From the NCBI RefSeq assembly GCF_004375085.3, contig NZ_SNAQ03000005.1, positions 1 through 64,000 of the forward strand: 64,000 nucleotides of DNA. Direction: 5' to 3'. Origin of the DNA: Lewinella sp. W8. GTDB taxonomy: Bacteria; Bacteroidota; Bacteroidia; Chitinophagales; Saprospiraceae. How positions within the stretch are numbered: position 1 is the stretch's first letter; each line of letters starts with the position of its first letter. The position numbers were made by a program, and so were the translations under genes. The notes beneath the pieces were generated by a model, which searched no databases, was not told the origin of the DNA, and worked only from the letters and a program-made list of their open reading frames with translations. Below, in pieces: positions 23,891 to 32,778 of this stretch.

Positions 23891-26068
23891 TTAATCCAAC
23901 AACCGCCAGCTCACCCCAAACCGGAGCGACTGGTTCGGGAAGGGATGTTCCGCAGTGAGGTAGACCAGTTGGCCACCGTTCCAGAGGGACTGCAACTGCA
24001 CGTATTTGAGGAAGAAACGGAAGCGGGTAACCCGCATGCTGAAGAAGGGATCGACTTGATACTGAAAACCGGTCTCCTGCTCCTCCTGTAGGTGGAATTG
24101 CTGGAGGATGGGGTTGTAGTAATAAGGACGGAAACCCGTGGCGAAGCGGAGGTCCAGGCCGAGGTTGACGTTCAGTACCTTGAACCACTTACCCGAAAAA
24201 TACAGGCTGTGTTCCCCGTAAACCTGGGGTAAGCGAAAGACCGCCTGATCGGCCTGCTGGAGCAGCAAGCGATTATCCAGGCGCCATTTGCCGAAGTCGA
24301 GTCGGCGCTCGGCGGTGAGTTGGAGGATGCTGTTGACGCCATCGGCCTGGAGGGGTCGGCCCTCGGGGCCGAAGTAGACGTAGTTCGTCAGCAGGCTGTA
24401 GGCCAGTCCGGCGCGGATTTTCACGACGGGCAAGGTGTAGGCGCCCTCCAGGCGTAGTTCCAGGGTTTTGGCGAAGTCATTATCCCAGAAATCCAGTCCG
24501 TTGAGGCGATAGGTTTGCTGCACCACATCCGGGGCGTAGAGTTGATTGAGGGCCCGTAGTTCCAGTTTGCCGGCGCGGCCGAGGTCCAGTTCCCCTTCGC
24601 CGGAGATGCGATAATCGCCCGTTTGTCCGACGACGTTGAGCTGACCGGAAATCAGCAGCCGTAGCCGATCGCTGGGCCGCAGGCCCAGCTTGCCCGTCAG
24701 CAGCAGGTTGTTGATGGTGGAGTCACCCGGTTCCTGGTCCAACTGGTGCAGGAGGTGGGAGACGCCGACTTCCAGCAGGTCCTTCTGCACCGTAGCCCGT
24801 TCCCCCGACTTGCCCCGGCGGAAGGTGGACAGATTGATGCTGTTTTCCAGAATGTTGTGCTCAATCTGGTTGCGCACGCCCCGCGGGTCCAGCAGCACCT
24901 CCGGGTAGCGATTAAAGTAATTCGTGTCCTGGGCCGCAAATTCCGACGACAGGCGATACCGCCGGTTATCCAGCCGCAGCCGGTGCGTCAGGGTGAAGGC
25001 GCGCTTCTCTTCACCGGAAAGCGTATCCCTGGTGCCCCCGAACTGCAGGGACTGGGTGGCCATCCACTGCCGGTAGCTGTGCCGCAGGCGGGTATTTTCC
25101 AGGAAGGGCTGCAGGTTCTGCAGGTTGTTGACCTCCCCCTCATTTTCGTTCGCCGCCTCAATGGAAGCCGGTACGATGCCCCCGTTTTGCAACTGCTCGT
25201 AGGTATTAGCGGCGAAGCTGAAGTAGCCGGTGTAGCGGCTTCCGGGTGGGCGGATGCTGAAGGCGGTCGCCACGTGGGTATTGCGCAGCGACTGACTCGG
25301 ATATTGCCCCTGCCGGCTCAGCTGGGCGATCCGGCTGTAGTCCAGGAGCAGGTTCACGCCGTCGGCGAAGTTGCGGCTGAACTTGGCCGTCGTCCAGGTA
25401 TCCTCCTGCTGGTTTTCCCGCACGTGAGCCAGGTAGGTAAAGGGGCGCTCCAGGCGATAGTAATCGAGGTTTTCGCCGTCGACCTGGTAGAGATCGAACT
25501 GCCGGAAGCCAAGCTCCGTTCCGCGCCGCAGGATCGGACGGTACATCAGGGGATAGGCGGCACCCCCGAGCTGACCGATGGTGGCAAAATCAAAATCGAC
25601 TTTCCGGGCGGGTTCGTAGCGCTGGAACTGATCGAGCAGGCTGTCGCGCCAGGCGGCCTCGTCGTTGGGGTTTTCGACCTGGTAGACGAAGATCCCGAAG
25701 GTATCCGGCAGCTCTTCCCGCTGCTCCTGGGGGGTGGCCCGCCGGTCGGTACTGGCGTCAAAATCGGGGTCGCCGATGACGGGGCGTCCGCTGGAGGAGG
25801 GGTCCAGAATTTGGGCGCTGGCGCAGGTGCCCAGTAAGACCAGCAGAAGCAAGGTTGCGGCCCGCAGAACCGACTCCCGGCAACTTAACCGGAGCCCCCG
25901 AAGCTGGTCCGGAAACTTCAGGAATTTGCGGCCACTCCCGGAAGTTTCCCGGGGCCATTGCCGCTCACCGGGAAAAAACCTGGCACCTGCCGTCCCGGCC
26001 ATAACCTTCGCTTCCCGGAGGTCGGAAGCTGCAATTCCGCAAGTACGTTGCTCGATTTCTTCTGCCAT
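23891..26068 (-). CDS. Putative porin (Porin_10-like outer membrane barrel)
   Basis: A protein of over 700 aa with a hydrophobic signal region (RAATLLLLVLLGTCASA) followed by mature sequence starting QILDPSSS. The layout fits the Bacteroidota putative-porin family: an N-terminal globular part with DTFGIFVYQVENPNDEAAW, long alternating beta-strand stretches rich in Tyr/Arg, and an outer-membrane-type end (LRFGVSWRLLD). It should be a surface barrel. The start is unclear: ATG 26068 follows a TTTCTTTG box, ATG 26005 is an alternative, and the frame opens at 26092. All leave about 40-70 residues ahead of the signal, a stretch that contains a GGCACCTGC repeat word, so the true start may be a non-ATG codon nearer the signal. 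Confidence 0.8.
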   Translation of the reverse strand: MAEEIEQRTCGIAASDLREAKVMAGTAGARFFPGERQWPRETSGSGRKFLKFPDQLRGLRLSCRESVLRAATLLLLVLLGTCASAQILDPSSSGRPVIGDPDFDASTDRRATPQEQREELPDTFGIFVYQVENPNDEAAWRDSLLDQFQRYEPARKVDFDFATIGQLGGAAYPLMYRPILRRGTELGFRQFDLYQVDGENLDYYRLERPFTYLAHVRENQQEDTWTTAKFSRNFADGVNLLLDYSRIAQLSRQGQYPSQSLRNTHVATAFSIRPPGSRYTGYFSFAANTYEQLQNGGIVPASIEAANENEGEVNNLQNLQPFLENTRLRHSYRQWMATQSLQFGGTRDTLSGEEKRAFTLTHRLRLDNRRYRLSSEFAAQDTNYFNRYPEVLLDPRGVRNQIEHNILENSINLSTFRRGKSGERATVQKDLLEVGVSHLLHQLDQEPGDSTINNLLLTGKLGLRPSDRLRLLISGQLNVVGQTGDYRISGEGELDLGRAGKLELRALNQLYAPDVVQQTYRLNGLDFWDNDFAKTLELRLEGAYTLPVVKIRAGLAYSLLTNYVYFGPEGRPLQADGVNSILQLTAERRLDFGKWRLDNRLLLQQADQAVFRLPQVYGEHSLYFSGKWFKVLNVNLGLDLRFATGFRPYYYNPILQQFHLQEEQETGFQYQVDPFFSMRVTRFRFFLKYVQLQSLWNGGQLVYLTAEHPFPNQSLRFGVSWRLLD

Positions 26069-26148
26069 GCACCGCAAAGAAACGACACCCAAACAAAACG
26101 TTGCTTGTCCCCCCGTGAATTAGGGATATTTTAAGAGCTCTGAAGGCT

Positions 26149-26814
26149 TCACCAGCAGCCCGACAGCTCCCGGGCATACATCAGTAACCGCTCCTCCTCG
26201 GAGCTTCCTTCGGCGATGGGCAATTCCTCTCCCCACTGCATCCGGTAGGTGTGGCGCAGGTAAATGAGCAATGCGGCAGTTGGCAGGTGCCCCAGATTCC
26301 ATTCTTCCTTGAGGTAGGAGATCATCTGGCAACGCAGCGAAAAATCCGGTTCCGTGTCCAGGATCAACAGGATGGTGTTGCGGTGATCCAGCCTTCGGGG
26401 TGGCCTTTGGTAGCGCGACTGCATCACCCGCAGCAGCGAATCCCGGCGCAGGCTGTCTCCCGGTGGGGTCTTGACGAATTCCATCATCAACTCCCGGTAA
26501 TTGGCGTCCATCTTTCGCGGGGGCGGCGCCGCCGGAAACCCGTAGGTCACCAGAAAGGCCTCCACGTCCTCCCGCAATTCCCGGTCCCGCTGCCGGATGG
26601 AATCCAGCAGCGCCAGGTGTTCCGGTGAATGGTAGCCGGACCGCAGCAGGATCCCACTCTCCTGGTCCCGGAAGTATTGATGGGCGTCAAAGAGACTGTC
26701 CAGGTATACGGACTGCGGATCAGGCTTCCCGCCGATTTCCGGCGATTGCCGTTGTGCGTTCAGGCCACCGAATAGCAGCGGCACCAGTAGAATCAGGATA
26801 AACGGGCGTACCAT
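26149..26814 (-). CDS. Secreted protein of unknown function
   Basis: Starting at ATG 26814, the product begins with a signal peptide (MVRPFILILLVPLLFGGLNA) and continues as an acidic/basic helical protein rich in Leu, Arg and Glu (SIRQRDRELREDVEAFLV, RDSLLRVMQSRYQRPPRRL). The frame extends to 26853, but TACTTTCG, a -7-like box, lies only 4 nt upstream of 26814, supporting the later start. I do not recognise the family. It is next to the porin gene on the same strand and may belong to the same transcription unit. Confidence 0.75.
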   Translation of the reverse strand: MVRPFILILLVPLLFGGLNAQRQSPEIGGKPDPQSVYLDSLFDAHQYFRDQESGILLRSGYHSPEHLALLDSIRQRDRELREDVEAFLVTYGFPAAPPPRKMDANYRELMMEFVKTPPGDSLRRDSLLRVMQSRYQRPPRRLDHRNTILLILDTEPDFSLRCQMISYLKEEWNLGHLPTAALLIYLRHTYRMQWGEELPIAEGSSEEERLLMYARELSGCW

Positions 26815-26878
26815 GCCCCGAAAGTACTCCCGGGCGGGGTCATAATGTTCCAACGAAAAGTTAACGACGGCCAGGAGG

Positions 26879-27682
26879 CTAGCCTTCCAGCAGCTTGGGG
26901 TTCATGCCCATGTTGGAGAAACCACCGTCGTGGAAGAGGTTCTGCATGGTCACGTAGCGCGTCAGGTCGCTAAAGAGCGTGGCGCAGTAGGTGGCGCAGT
27001 CCCGGGCGGGTGCATTGCCGAGGGGAGACATCTTATCGGCGTAGCCGAAGAACTCATCGAAGCCCTTCACGCCCTTTCCGGCCGTGGTCATGGTGGGCGA
27101 CTGACTGATGGTGTTCACCCGCACGTGGTTCTTTTCCCCGAAGTGGTAGCCGAAGCTACGGGCAAAGCTTTCCAGCAGCGCCTTACTTTCGGCCATTTCG
27201 CTGTAGTCGGGGAAGGTCCGCTGGGCGGCGATGTAGGTCAGGCCGAGGATGCTGCCCCAGTCCGCCATGTGGTCACCATTATAGAGCACCTGGCACATTT
27301 TGTGGAAACTCACCGCGCTGATGTCGAAGGTCTTCAGCATCCAGTCGTGGTTCAGGTCCGTGTAGGTCTTCTTCTTGCGTACGTTGAGGGACATTCCGAT
27401 GGCGTGCAGCACGAAATCAATCTTGCCGCCAAGTACTTCTTCGGAACGCTGAAAGAGGTTTTCCAGGTCTTCCATGCTCGTCGCGTCCGCCGGGATGATT
27501 TCGGCACCGAGGCGATCTCCAAGTTCCTGCAACTGACCGAAGCGGAGGGCAACCGGAGCGTTGGTCAGGGTGAACTTCGCGCCCATTTCGGCACAAACCT
27601 CGGCCACGTGCCAGGCAATGGATTGATCATCAAGGGCTCCGAAAATAACGCCGCGCTTGCCGGCAAGAAGTTGATTAGCCAT
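26879..27682 (-). CDS. fabI: Enoyl-[acyl-carrier-protein] reductase FabI
   Basis: A 267-aa short-chain dehydrogenase-fold protein. The NADH-binding start GKRGVIFGALDDQSIAWHVA matches FabI (G-x5-S-I-A). The catalytic Tyr-x6-Lys is present (YSEMAESK), together with RVNTISQSPTMTTAGKG. It catalyses the last reduction of each fatty-acid elongation cycle in the cytosol. The ATG at 27682 (MANQLLAGKRGV) is the proper start; the frame upstream is unrelated. A TATCTTTG box on the minus strand (27704-27711) is a likely promoter element, 21 nt before the start. Confidence 0.95.
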   Translation of the reverse strand: MANQLLAGKRGVIFGALDDQSIAWHVAEVCAEMGAKFTLTNAPVALRFGQLQELGDRLGAEIIPADATSMEDLENLFQRSEEVLGGKIDFVLHAIGMSLNVRKKKTYTDLNHDWMLKTFDISAVSFHKMCQVLYNGDHMADWGSILGLTYIAAQRTFPDYSEMAESKALLESFARSFGYHFGEKNHVRVNTISQSPTMTTAGKGVKGFDEFFGYADKMSPLGNAPARDCATYCATLFSDLTRYVTMQNLFHDGGFSNMGMNPKLLEG

Positions 27683-27956
27683 GGATTCTCTTTTGGTGGT
27701 GCGCAAAGATAGAACGGAATTATTACTCCATGCCCCCACTCCCACCCCGGCCAGCGCCCCATGGGCACATCTGCTTCATTTTCAGTCCTCTAGTCGCTGC
27801 ACGAAATCCCCTCACTCATTCCAGGATCATTCCGACCCGCAAAATTGGCCGAACCGATTATCTTAGGGCTCGGTAGGTCATCGCCCGGGTGGCCTAAATA
27901 ACGTAATAAGAGTCGATCATCCCGGCGACCAGACGGCGCCGGATAAACCAATAACC

Positions 27957-28094
27957 ATGGCAAAAGCACGTCGCAAAAGAGTAAAGAAAGTCAGTGCCGA
28001 AGACGCTCAGAACACCAAAAGATTCTTTATGATCACCGCCATCTGCGTGGTGGTACTACTGGTCCTGCTGTTCATTTTTTACGCCAACTCCTGA
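27957..28094 (+). CDS. 45-aa single-pass membrane protein
   Basis: ATG 27957 to TGA 28094. A basic N terminus (MAKARRKRVKKVSAEDAQN) is followed by one hydrophobic helix of about 20 residues (MITAICVVVLLVLLFIFYA) and a short NS tail. The positive-inside layout and clean transmembrane helix argue for a real small gene. Its end overlaps the 3' end of the opposite-strand gene at 28056 by 39 bp. Similar tiny Lys/Arg-rich membrane proteins are common in Bacteroidota. Function unknown. Confidence 0.65.
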   Translation: MAKARRKRVKKVSAEDAQNTKRFFMITAICVVVLLVLLFIFYANS

Positions 28095-29291
28095 TTCCGG
28101 CAGGCCCCACCCCTTCACCGCGCCGATTATTTCACTGACGGAGGGGTGATGGGCCAGCACGCGCAGCTCCCGGACCGGAGTAGTAAAACGGGGGACTCCG
28201 TCCTGGCTGATTTGCCGGACCTTTACGTCGTAGAGGTTCGCCCCGCCAACGATGGAATAGCGGTACTGCCCCGTATGGTTCTCGTAGGTGATGATGCGGA
28301 AGCGTCCCAGTGGCAACCGGCGGCCCAGCACGAGCAGCATGGGCGCATCCACCATGCCCCCGCCATCTTGGGGATAGCGGAACCTCCCGGTAAAGGAAGG
28401 ATACTCCCGGTAGCGTACGGCAATACCGTTTTCCCGCAGCGCTTCGGCCATGTTTTCCAGGGCGCGCTGGTTGGCGGCCTTGGGGTCTTCGGGGTAGTCG
28501 CCGCGGTTGTCCGGCAGTAGAAGCCAGCGTCCGGATAAAATGTCCCGGTATTCCATTTTGCCCAGCTCAATTTTGTAATCGAACAGCGGGTAGGCCGGGG
28601 CGAAGTAGCCGGGGTAATAATACTGGTCTTCCCGGTCCATGGCCTGCTGCACCTCCAGCAGCATGGTATAGATACCCAGACTGTGCCGGGCGTAGGCCGG
28701 GTCGTAAATTCCGGCCTTGGAGTAGGTAATGTTTTCCCCCAGGTCGTAGAAACTGAAGGCCACTAATTGATCGCCATCAAACACCTTCAGGACGTGCGTC
28801 GGCAGTACCTTCCGGTCAAATTCTCCGGTAATGTGGTAGGCAATGTCCTCCCGGGTTTTCGTGGGGTGCACGACCATGTAGCGCCGATTGACTTCCAGCA
28901 TGGCCTCGTCGGGTGCTCCGGCCGGAGCGGTAGTCCACCGAAAGCGGGCGCCGTTACGACGCAGCAACTTTCGGTGACTTTTTCGGAATTGGTGTCCCGC
29001 CAGGGGTAACCGCAGCTGAATGCATCCCCGGAGTTCATCGTCTTCCGTTCTCAAAAAATCAGAGGTGTAAATGGACTGCCCCGTGGGCCGCCAACCCGCA
29101 AAGAGATACCGATCCAACTCGGAGGGCTGCAGGGGGGTGGCGGGATGGTGAATTAAGGTGGGCAAAGTCGGACAAATATCGAAAGAATTGCAGACAATTC
29201 CGGGGTTCAGGGGCGGTAAAAAAGCGCTCTGCGGTGACTGGACCAGGTGATCGGTCGGTCCATCACCAAAACGCGTAAACCTAAGACGCAA
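28056..29291 (-). CDS. Arginyl-tRNA-protein transferase-like protein
   Basis: The central block AFSFYDLGENITYSKAGIYD followed by SLGIYTMLLEV and YYYPGYFAP matches the C-terminal catalytic domain of ATE/BPT aminoacyl-tRNA-protein transferases, where the family reads DP-RSLGTYS and YLGYYI. These enzymes add an amino acid to protein N termini for N-degron turnover. The N-terminal cysteine cluster is only weakly represented (CNSFDIC). Residues about 300-380 form an extra C-terminal region not typical of ATE. The protein is 411 aa if the first start is used. The assignment to the superfamily is firm; the amino acid used is unknown. Confidence 0.75.
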   Translation of the reverse strand: MRLRFTRFGDGPTDHLVQSPQSAFLPPLNPGIVCNSFDICPTLPTLIHHPATPLQPSELDRYLFAGWRPTGQSIYTSDFLRTEDDELRGCIQLRLPLAGHQFRKSHRKLLRRNGARFRWTTAPAGAPDEAMLEVNRRYMVVHPTKTREDIAYHITGEFDRKVLPTHVLKVFDGDQLVAFSFYDLGENITYSKAGIYDPAYARHSLGIYTMLLEVQQAMDREDQYYYPGYFAPAYPLFDYKIELGKMEYRDILSGRWLLLPDNRGDYPEDPKAANQRALENMAEALRENGIAVRYREYPSFTGRFRYPQDGGGMVDAPMLLVLGRRLPLGRFRIITYENHTGQYRYSIVGGANLYDVKVRQISQDGVPRFTTPVRELRVLAHHPSVSEIIGAVKGWGLPESGVGVKNEQQDQ

Positions 29292-29329
29292 AGAAGTGAA
29301 TATCCCCCTACTTTTTTCCCGAAGGAGAA

Positions 29330-31174
29330 TTAGCGATCCAACCCGTACAAACTGGCTCCCTTCGTGAAAAATCGGTCGGCCCGCTTACTCACGTCGGGGT
29401 CTTCCACCAGTCCGGGGGCGTGCCAGGGTTTTACCCGGGCGTCGATCACCACGGGACCGGTACAGCCCCAGTGCTTGTGCTCGGTGAAGGCACCGATGCC
29501 GTGCACGTCGTGGCTGGGGTTGGAACGGGTGAAGGTGGCCCAGACAAAATTGGAGAATTGTTGCGCCAGGAAATCAGCGTCGTCGCAAAGCACGATCAGT
29601 GCCGTACCGTGGGGCATGGCCCCCGCGGCATCGCCCAGGGCCTCGTTAGCCTCCGTGAAGCGAGCTACGTCCGCATAACTGTCGTTGCCCGTGAAGGCCG
29701 GAGACTCTACGGCCAGGATACCCGGCATCACGTTTTTGGGGTTACGAAAGCCACTGGGTATTTGCAGCTGCTCGGGGATTTCCGTCTTCAGCTCCCGCTG
29801 CTGATCGCCGCGACAGGCCCAGATCAGTTTGCTGCCGGCATTCCAGCCGCTGCCGCTGTAGTCGAGCGTATCGATGGTCGTCCGCGTCTGGAAGTGCAGG
29901 TCACGGGTGGGATCAAAGCGCTCGAGCACGTGGCGGAAAAAGGCCGGCTGATCCTTGGCCGTCAGGGCGGGGTTGTCTTCGTCGGCCGCGATGATGCAGT
30001 ACTTGGCCAGGCTGGTTTGCCCGCTGCCCAGAATGCGGTTGGCCTGGGTGATGATTTCTTCGGGTACCCGCTCCCGGAAGGGCATGTATCGCTCCGAACC
30101 GATGGCCAACAAGAGCGGGTGCACACCCGCTTCGTCCACGGCATTGATCTCCCGGATACCGGGAAATTCCCCGGGGGTGAGGTCCTTGACGATCTCGTGG
30201 ATCAGGTAGCCGAAGCTGCTGTCCTCCGCCGGGGGCCGGCCCACCACGGTAAAGTGCCAGATCGGGTCCTTGCGGTGCCAGACCGTTTCGACGTCCATGA
30301 CCGGGAAGTCGTGCTGCAGGCTGTAGTAGCCCAGGTGATCCCCGAAGGGACCTTCGGGCATTTTCTCTCCCTTGCGGATGGTGCCCGTGATGACGAAATC
30401 AGCGTCGGCCGACAGCAGCCAATCGCGGTCCCAGGCGTAGCCGAAGCGTCTTCCGGCGAGCATCCCGGCGAAGGTCATCTCGCTCAGTCCTTCGGGCAGT
30501 GGCATAATCGCACAGAAGGCGTGGCTCGGTGGGCCACCCACGAAAATGGAGCAACGGAAGGGCTCATCGGAGGTATTGTACTCCGTGTGGTGTACGCCAA
30601 TCCCACGGTGCAGCTGATAATGGAGGCCGATTTCCTGGTTCAGCGCGTAATCGTTCCCGCTCAACTGAATCCGGTACATACCGATGTTACTGTCCATCGG
30701 CTTGCGGCTGCCGGGGGGCAGGGTCATAACCTGGGGCAGGGTGACGAAGGCACCGCCGTCCATCGGCCAGCTCTTGACCAGGGGTAGTTGATCGATGGTG
30801 GTCTGACCGTACTTCACCGCCGGACGAAAGTGCTTCCGGGGCAGGGCACTCAGGGCGGTAAAGGGAGCCCCGGCGTACCGCAGCGGGTTCTTGGCAAAAT
30901 TGGCCGGATCGGCCTTGAGTTCCACCACCTTCTTCACCTTCGGGAGGGTGTCCCGGAACAAGTATTCGGTGCGTTTAAACGTACCGTACAAATTGGACAG
31001 CGCCTGAAACGGACTCCCCTTCACCCGCTCAAACAGCAGTGCGGGTCCACCGGCGGCAAATACCCGACGGTGCAGCTCCGCCATTTCCAGATTGGGGTCA
31101 ACCTCCTCCTTAACCCGAACGAGTTGTCCGGTTCTTTCGAGGTCATTAGCGGCATCACGGAGGGAAGCGTACAT
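29330..31174 (-). CDS. UbiD-family decarboxylase
   Basis: The 614-aa product follows the UbiD layout: an N-terminal domain beginning MYASLRDAANDLERTGQLV with LEMAELHRRV, a central split-barrel region (RIQLSGNDYALNQEIGLHYQ, RFGYAWDRDWLLSADADFVI) and PEGPFGDHLGYYS, a conserved prenyl-FMN-site stretch containing the E-x-P-F-G-D-H motif. These enzymes decarboxylate aromatic or unsaturated acids with prenylated FMN, often in quinone synthesis. It is longer than E. coli UbiD (about 500 aa), as is usual in Bacteroidota. No UbiX partner is in the window. Substrate unknown. Confidence 0.92.
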   Translation of the reverse strand: MYASLRDAANDLERTGQLVRVKEEVDPNLEMAELHRRVFAAGGPALLFERVKGSPFQALSNLYGTFKRTEYLFRDTLPKVKKVVELKADPANFAKNPLRYAGAPFTALSALPRKHFRPAVKYGQTTIDQLPLVKSWPMDGGAFVTLPQVMTLPPGSRKPMDSNIGMYRIQLSGNDYALNQEIGLHYQLHRGIGVHHTEYNTSDEPFRCSIFVGGPPSHAFCAIMPLPEGLSEMTFAGMLAGRRFGYAWDRDWLLSADADFVITGTIRKGEKMPEGPFGDHLGYYSLQHDFPVMDVETVWHRKDPIWHFTVVGRPPAEDSSFGYLIHEIVKDLTPGEFPGIREINAVDEAGVHPLLLAIGSERYMPFRERVPEEIITQANRILGSGQTSLAKYCIIAADEDNPALTAKDQPAFFRHVLERFDPTRDLHFQTRTTIDTLDYSGSGWNAGSKLIWACRGDQQRELKTEIPEQLQIPSGFRNPKNVMPGILAVESPAFTGNDSYADVARFTEANEALGDAAGAMPHGTALIVLCDDADFLAQQFSNFVWATFTRSNPSHDVHGIGAFTEHKHWGCTGPVVIDARVKPWHAPGLVEDPDVSKRADRFFTKGASLYGLDR

Positions 31175-31327
31175 AGCGTGGGATAAGAAATTAAGTGGTG
31201 GCGTGACCGCAGGTGCCGGGGACGCACGAGGGAGCCGTAAAACTAGCAGAATTGTAAAACATCCGATTCCCGAAGAGTTGTCTTTTGGGTGTCAGCTTTT
31301 CATCTTTACGAGCATAAACTTTTGCCA

Positions 31328-32224
31328 ATGCCTACCGTCTGCGTCGTCCAGGACAGTCCCGTTTTTTTCGACAAGGAGAAAACCTTGCAGAAGGTCTCCG
31401 ATCTCACGGCCGAATATGCCCGTCGGGGTGCCGAGCTGGTGCTCTTCCCGGAGTCCTTTATTCCGGGTTATCCGCGGGGATTCTCATTCGGGGCGACCAT
31501 CGGGCGGCGCACCGCCGCCGGCCGTGACCTGTTCGCCGAATACTACCGGGAGAGCGTGGATCTGAGCGGTCCCGACGGCAGGTGGCTGGCGGAGATCGCC
31601 AGCAATCACGGCGTGTACCTGGTGGTGGGCATCACCGAGCGGGTGCCGGAAAATGGCAGCCTGTATTGTTCCATGGCCTATTTCTCCCCCACGAAGGGTC
31701 TGCTGGGAGTCCACCGAAAAATCAAGCCCACGGGTACCGAACGCCTCATCTGGGCCGAAGCGGGCGCGGAGAGTCTGGTGAGTTTTGCCACGCCCCTGGG
31801 GCGGATGGGCGGACTGATCTGCTGGGAAAATTACGTGCCGCAGGCCCGCCTGGCCATGTACGCCCAGGGGGTGCAACTCTACCTGGCCCCGACCGCCGAT
31901 TCCCGGGAGGTTTGGACGTCCACCATGCGCCACATTGCCCTCGAGGGACGGTGTTTCGTGCTGGGCAGCAACCAGTACTTCACCAAATCCATGTATCCGG
32001 AGCGCTTCCGCAGTGAGGTGGTCGATGAGGCGGAGGAGATTTGTCCCGGCGGGAGTGTCATTGTCTCCCCGCTGGGCGAAATCCTGGCCGGACCGCTCTT
32101 CGGCGAGGCGGGCGCCCTGTTCGCCGAGCTGGACCTGGAGGACATCGTCAGGGCCAAGCTGGACTTTGACGTCGTCGGGCACTACGCCCGACCGGATATT
32201 TTTGGCCAACCGGACCTGCCTTAA
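31328..32224 (+). CDS. Nitrilase / carbon-nitrogen hydrolase
   Basis: A 298-aa nitrilase-fold enzyme with the complete Glu-Lys-Cys triad: Glu in LFPESFIPGYPRG, Lys in HRKIKPTGTER and Cys in GGLICWENYVP. The CWENY variant is typical of true nitrilases rather than amidases, so the expected reaction is nitrile to acid plus ammonia. The start is ATG 31328 (MPTVCVVQD); the earlier in-frame start at 31289 adds residues with no family match. An ACTTTTG box ends 3-4 nt before the ATG, a leaderless-like arrangement. It is divergent from the UbiD-family gene. Confidence 0.93.
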   Translation: MPTVCVVQDSPVFFDKEKTLQKVSDLTAEYARRGAELVLFPESFIPGYPRGFSFGATIGRRTAAGRDLFAEYYRESVDLSGPDGRWLAEIASNHGVYLVVGITERVPENGSLYCSMAYFSPTKGLLGVHRKIKPTGTERLIWAEAGAESLVSFATPLGRMGGLICWENYVPQARLAMYAQGVQLYLAPTADSREVWTSTMRHIALEGRCFVLGSNQYFTKSMYPERFRSEVVDEAEEICPGGSVIVSPLGEILAGPLFGEAGALFAELDLEDIVRAKLDFDVVGHYARPDIFGQPDLP

Positions 32225-32258
32225 TTTGATTCCGGTCGAGGCGTTTCGCTCCGAGCTA

Positions 32259-32612
32259 CGACCGGTTTGCGGAGCAAACCTCTTCCGGACAGCCTCCGGT
32301 CGAGGAGTTCCACTCCGAGTCCAAACCAGCACCCCGCAACCAAAGCAAACACCTGGTGTCGTCTTTCCCCGAAAGGCGACCACGCCCGCAAAGTGGGTAA
32401 GGATGGACATTAAACGACCCACGAGCTTTCTTTCACGACCGGCTTGCGGAGCAAGCCTCTTCCGGACACCCCCCGGTCGAGAAGTTCCACTCCGAGTCCA
32501 AACCAGCACCCCGCAACCAAAGCAAACACCTGGTGTCGTCTTTCCCCGAAAGACGACCTCACCCGCAAAGTAGGTAAGGATGGACATTAAACGACCGACT
32601 AGCTTTCTTCGC
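32259..32612. repeat. 177-bp tandem repeat, two copies, each with a REP-like stem
   Basis: Copy 1 starts at 32259 and copy 2 at 32436. Each begins with a REP stem, then carries a GGAGTTCCACTCC-type palindrome (or its GAAG variant) and the shared stretch CAACCAAAGCAAACACCTGG. The first REP stem reads GGTTTGC/GCAAACC and the second GGCTTGC/GCAAGCC, so both stem arms changed together. Frames across it repeat the same peptide and are not considered genes. Confidence 0.85.
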
Positions 32613-32617
32613 CTTTA

Positions 32618-32775
32618 CGACCGGCTTGCGCTTGCCCGACCAATCATCGATGGGGCGGGGAGCAAGCCTAATCCATCCTGCTTCCTCCACCTTCTCCTTA
32701 GCCTTAGCCTTCTACTACATCACCGGTCGGCGGACGAGCCAGTTCGTGCCTCACGTCTCGGCCGGCGACCTAACC
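32618..32775. repeat. ~155-bp inverted repeat, left copy
   Basis: It contains the long-loop REP stem (32619-32668), TTAGCC hexamers (about 32698-32712) and a block from ACCGGTCGGCGGACGAGCC to CTCGGCCGGCGACCT. Its inverse occurs at 36605-36763. The pair flanks the acyl-CoA dehydrogenase and membrane-protein genes. Confidence 0.8.
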
Positions 32776-32778
32776 AGC

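Noticed and set aside
29420-30787. 455-aa frame opposite the UbiD-family gene
   Set aside because: Shadow of a GC-rich gene with no recognisable domains.
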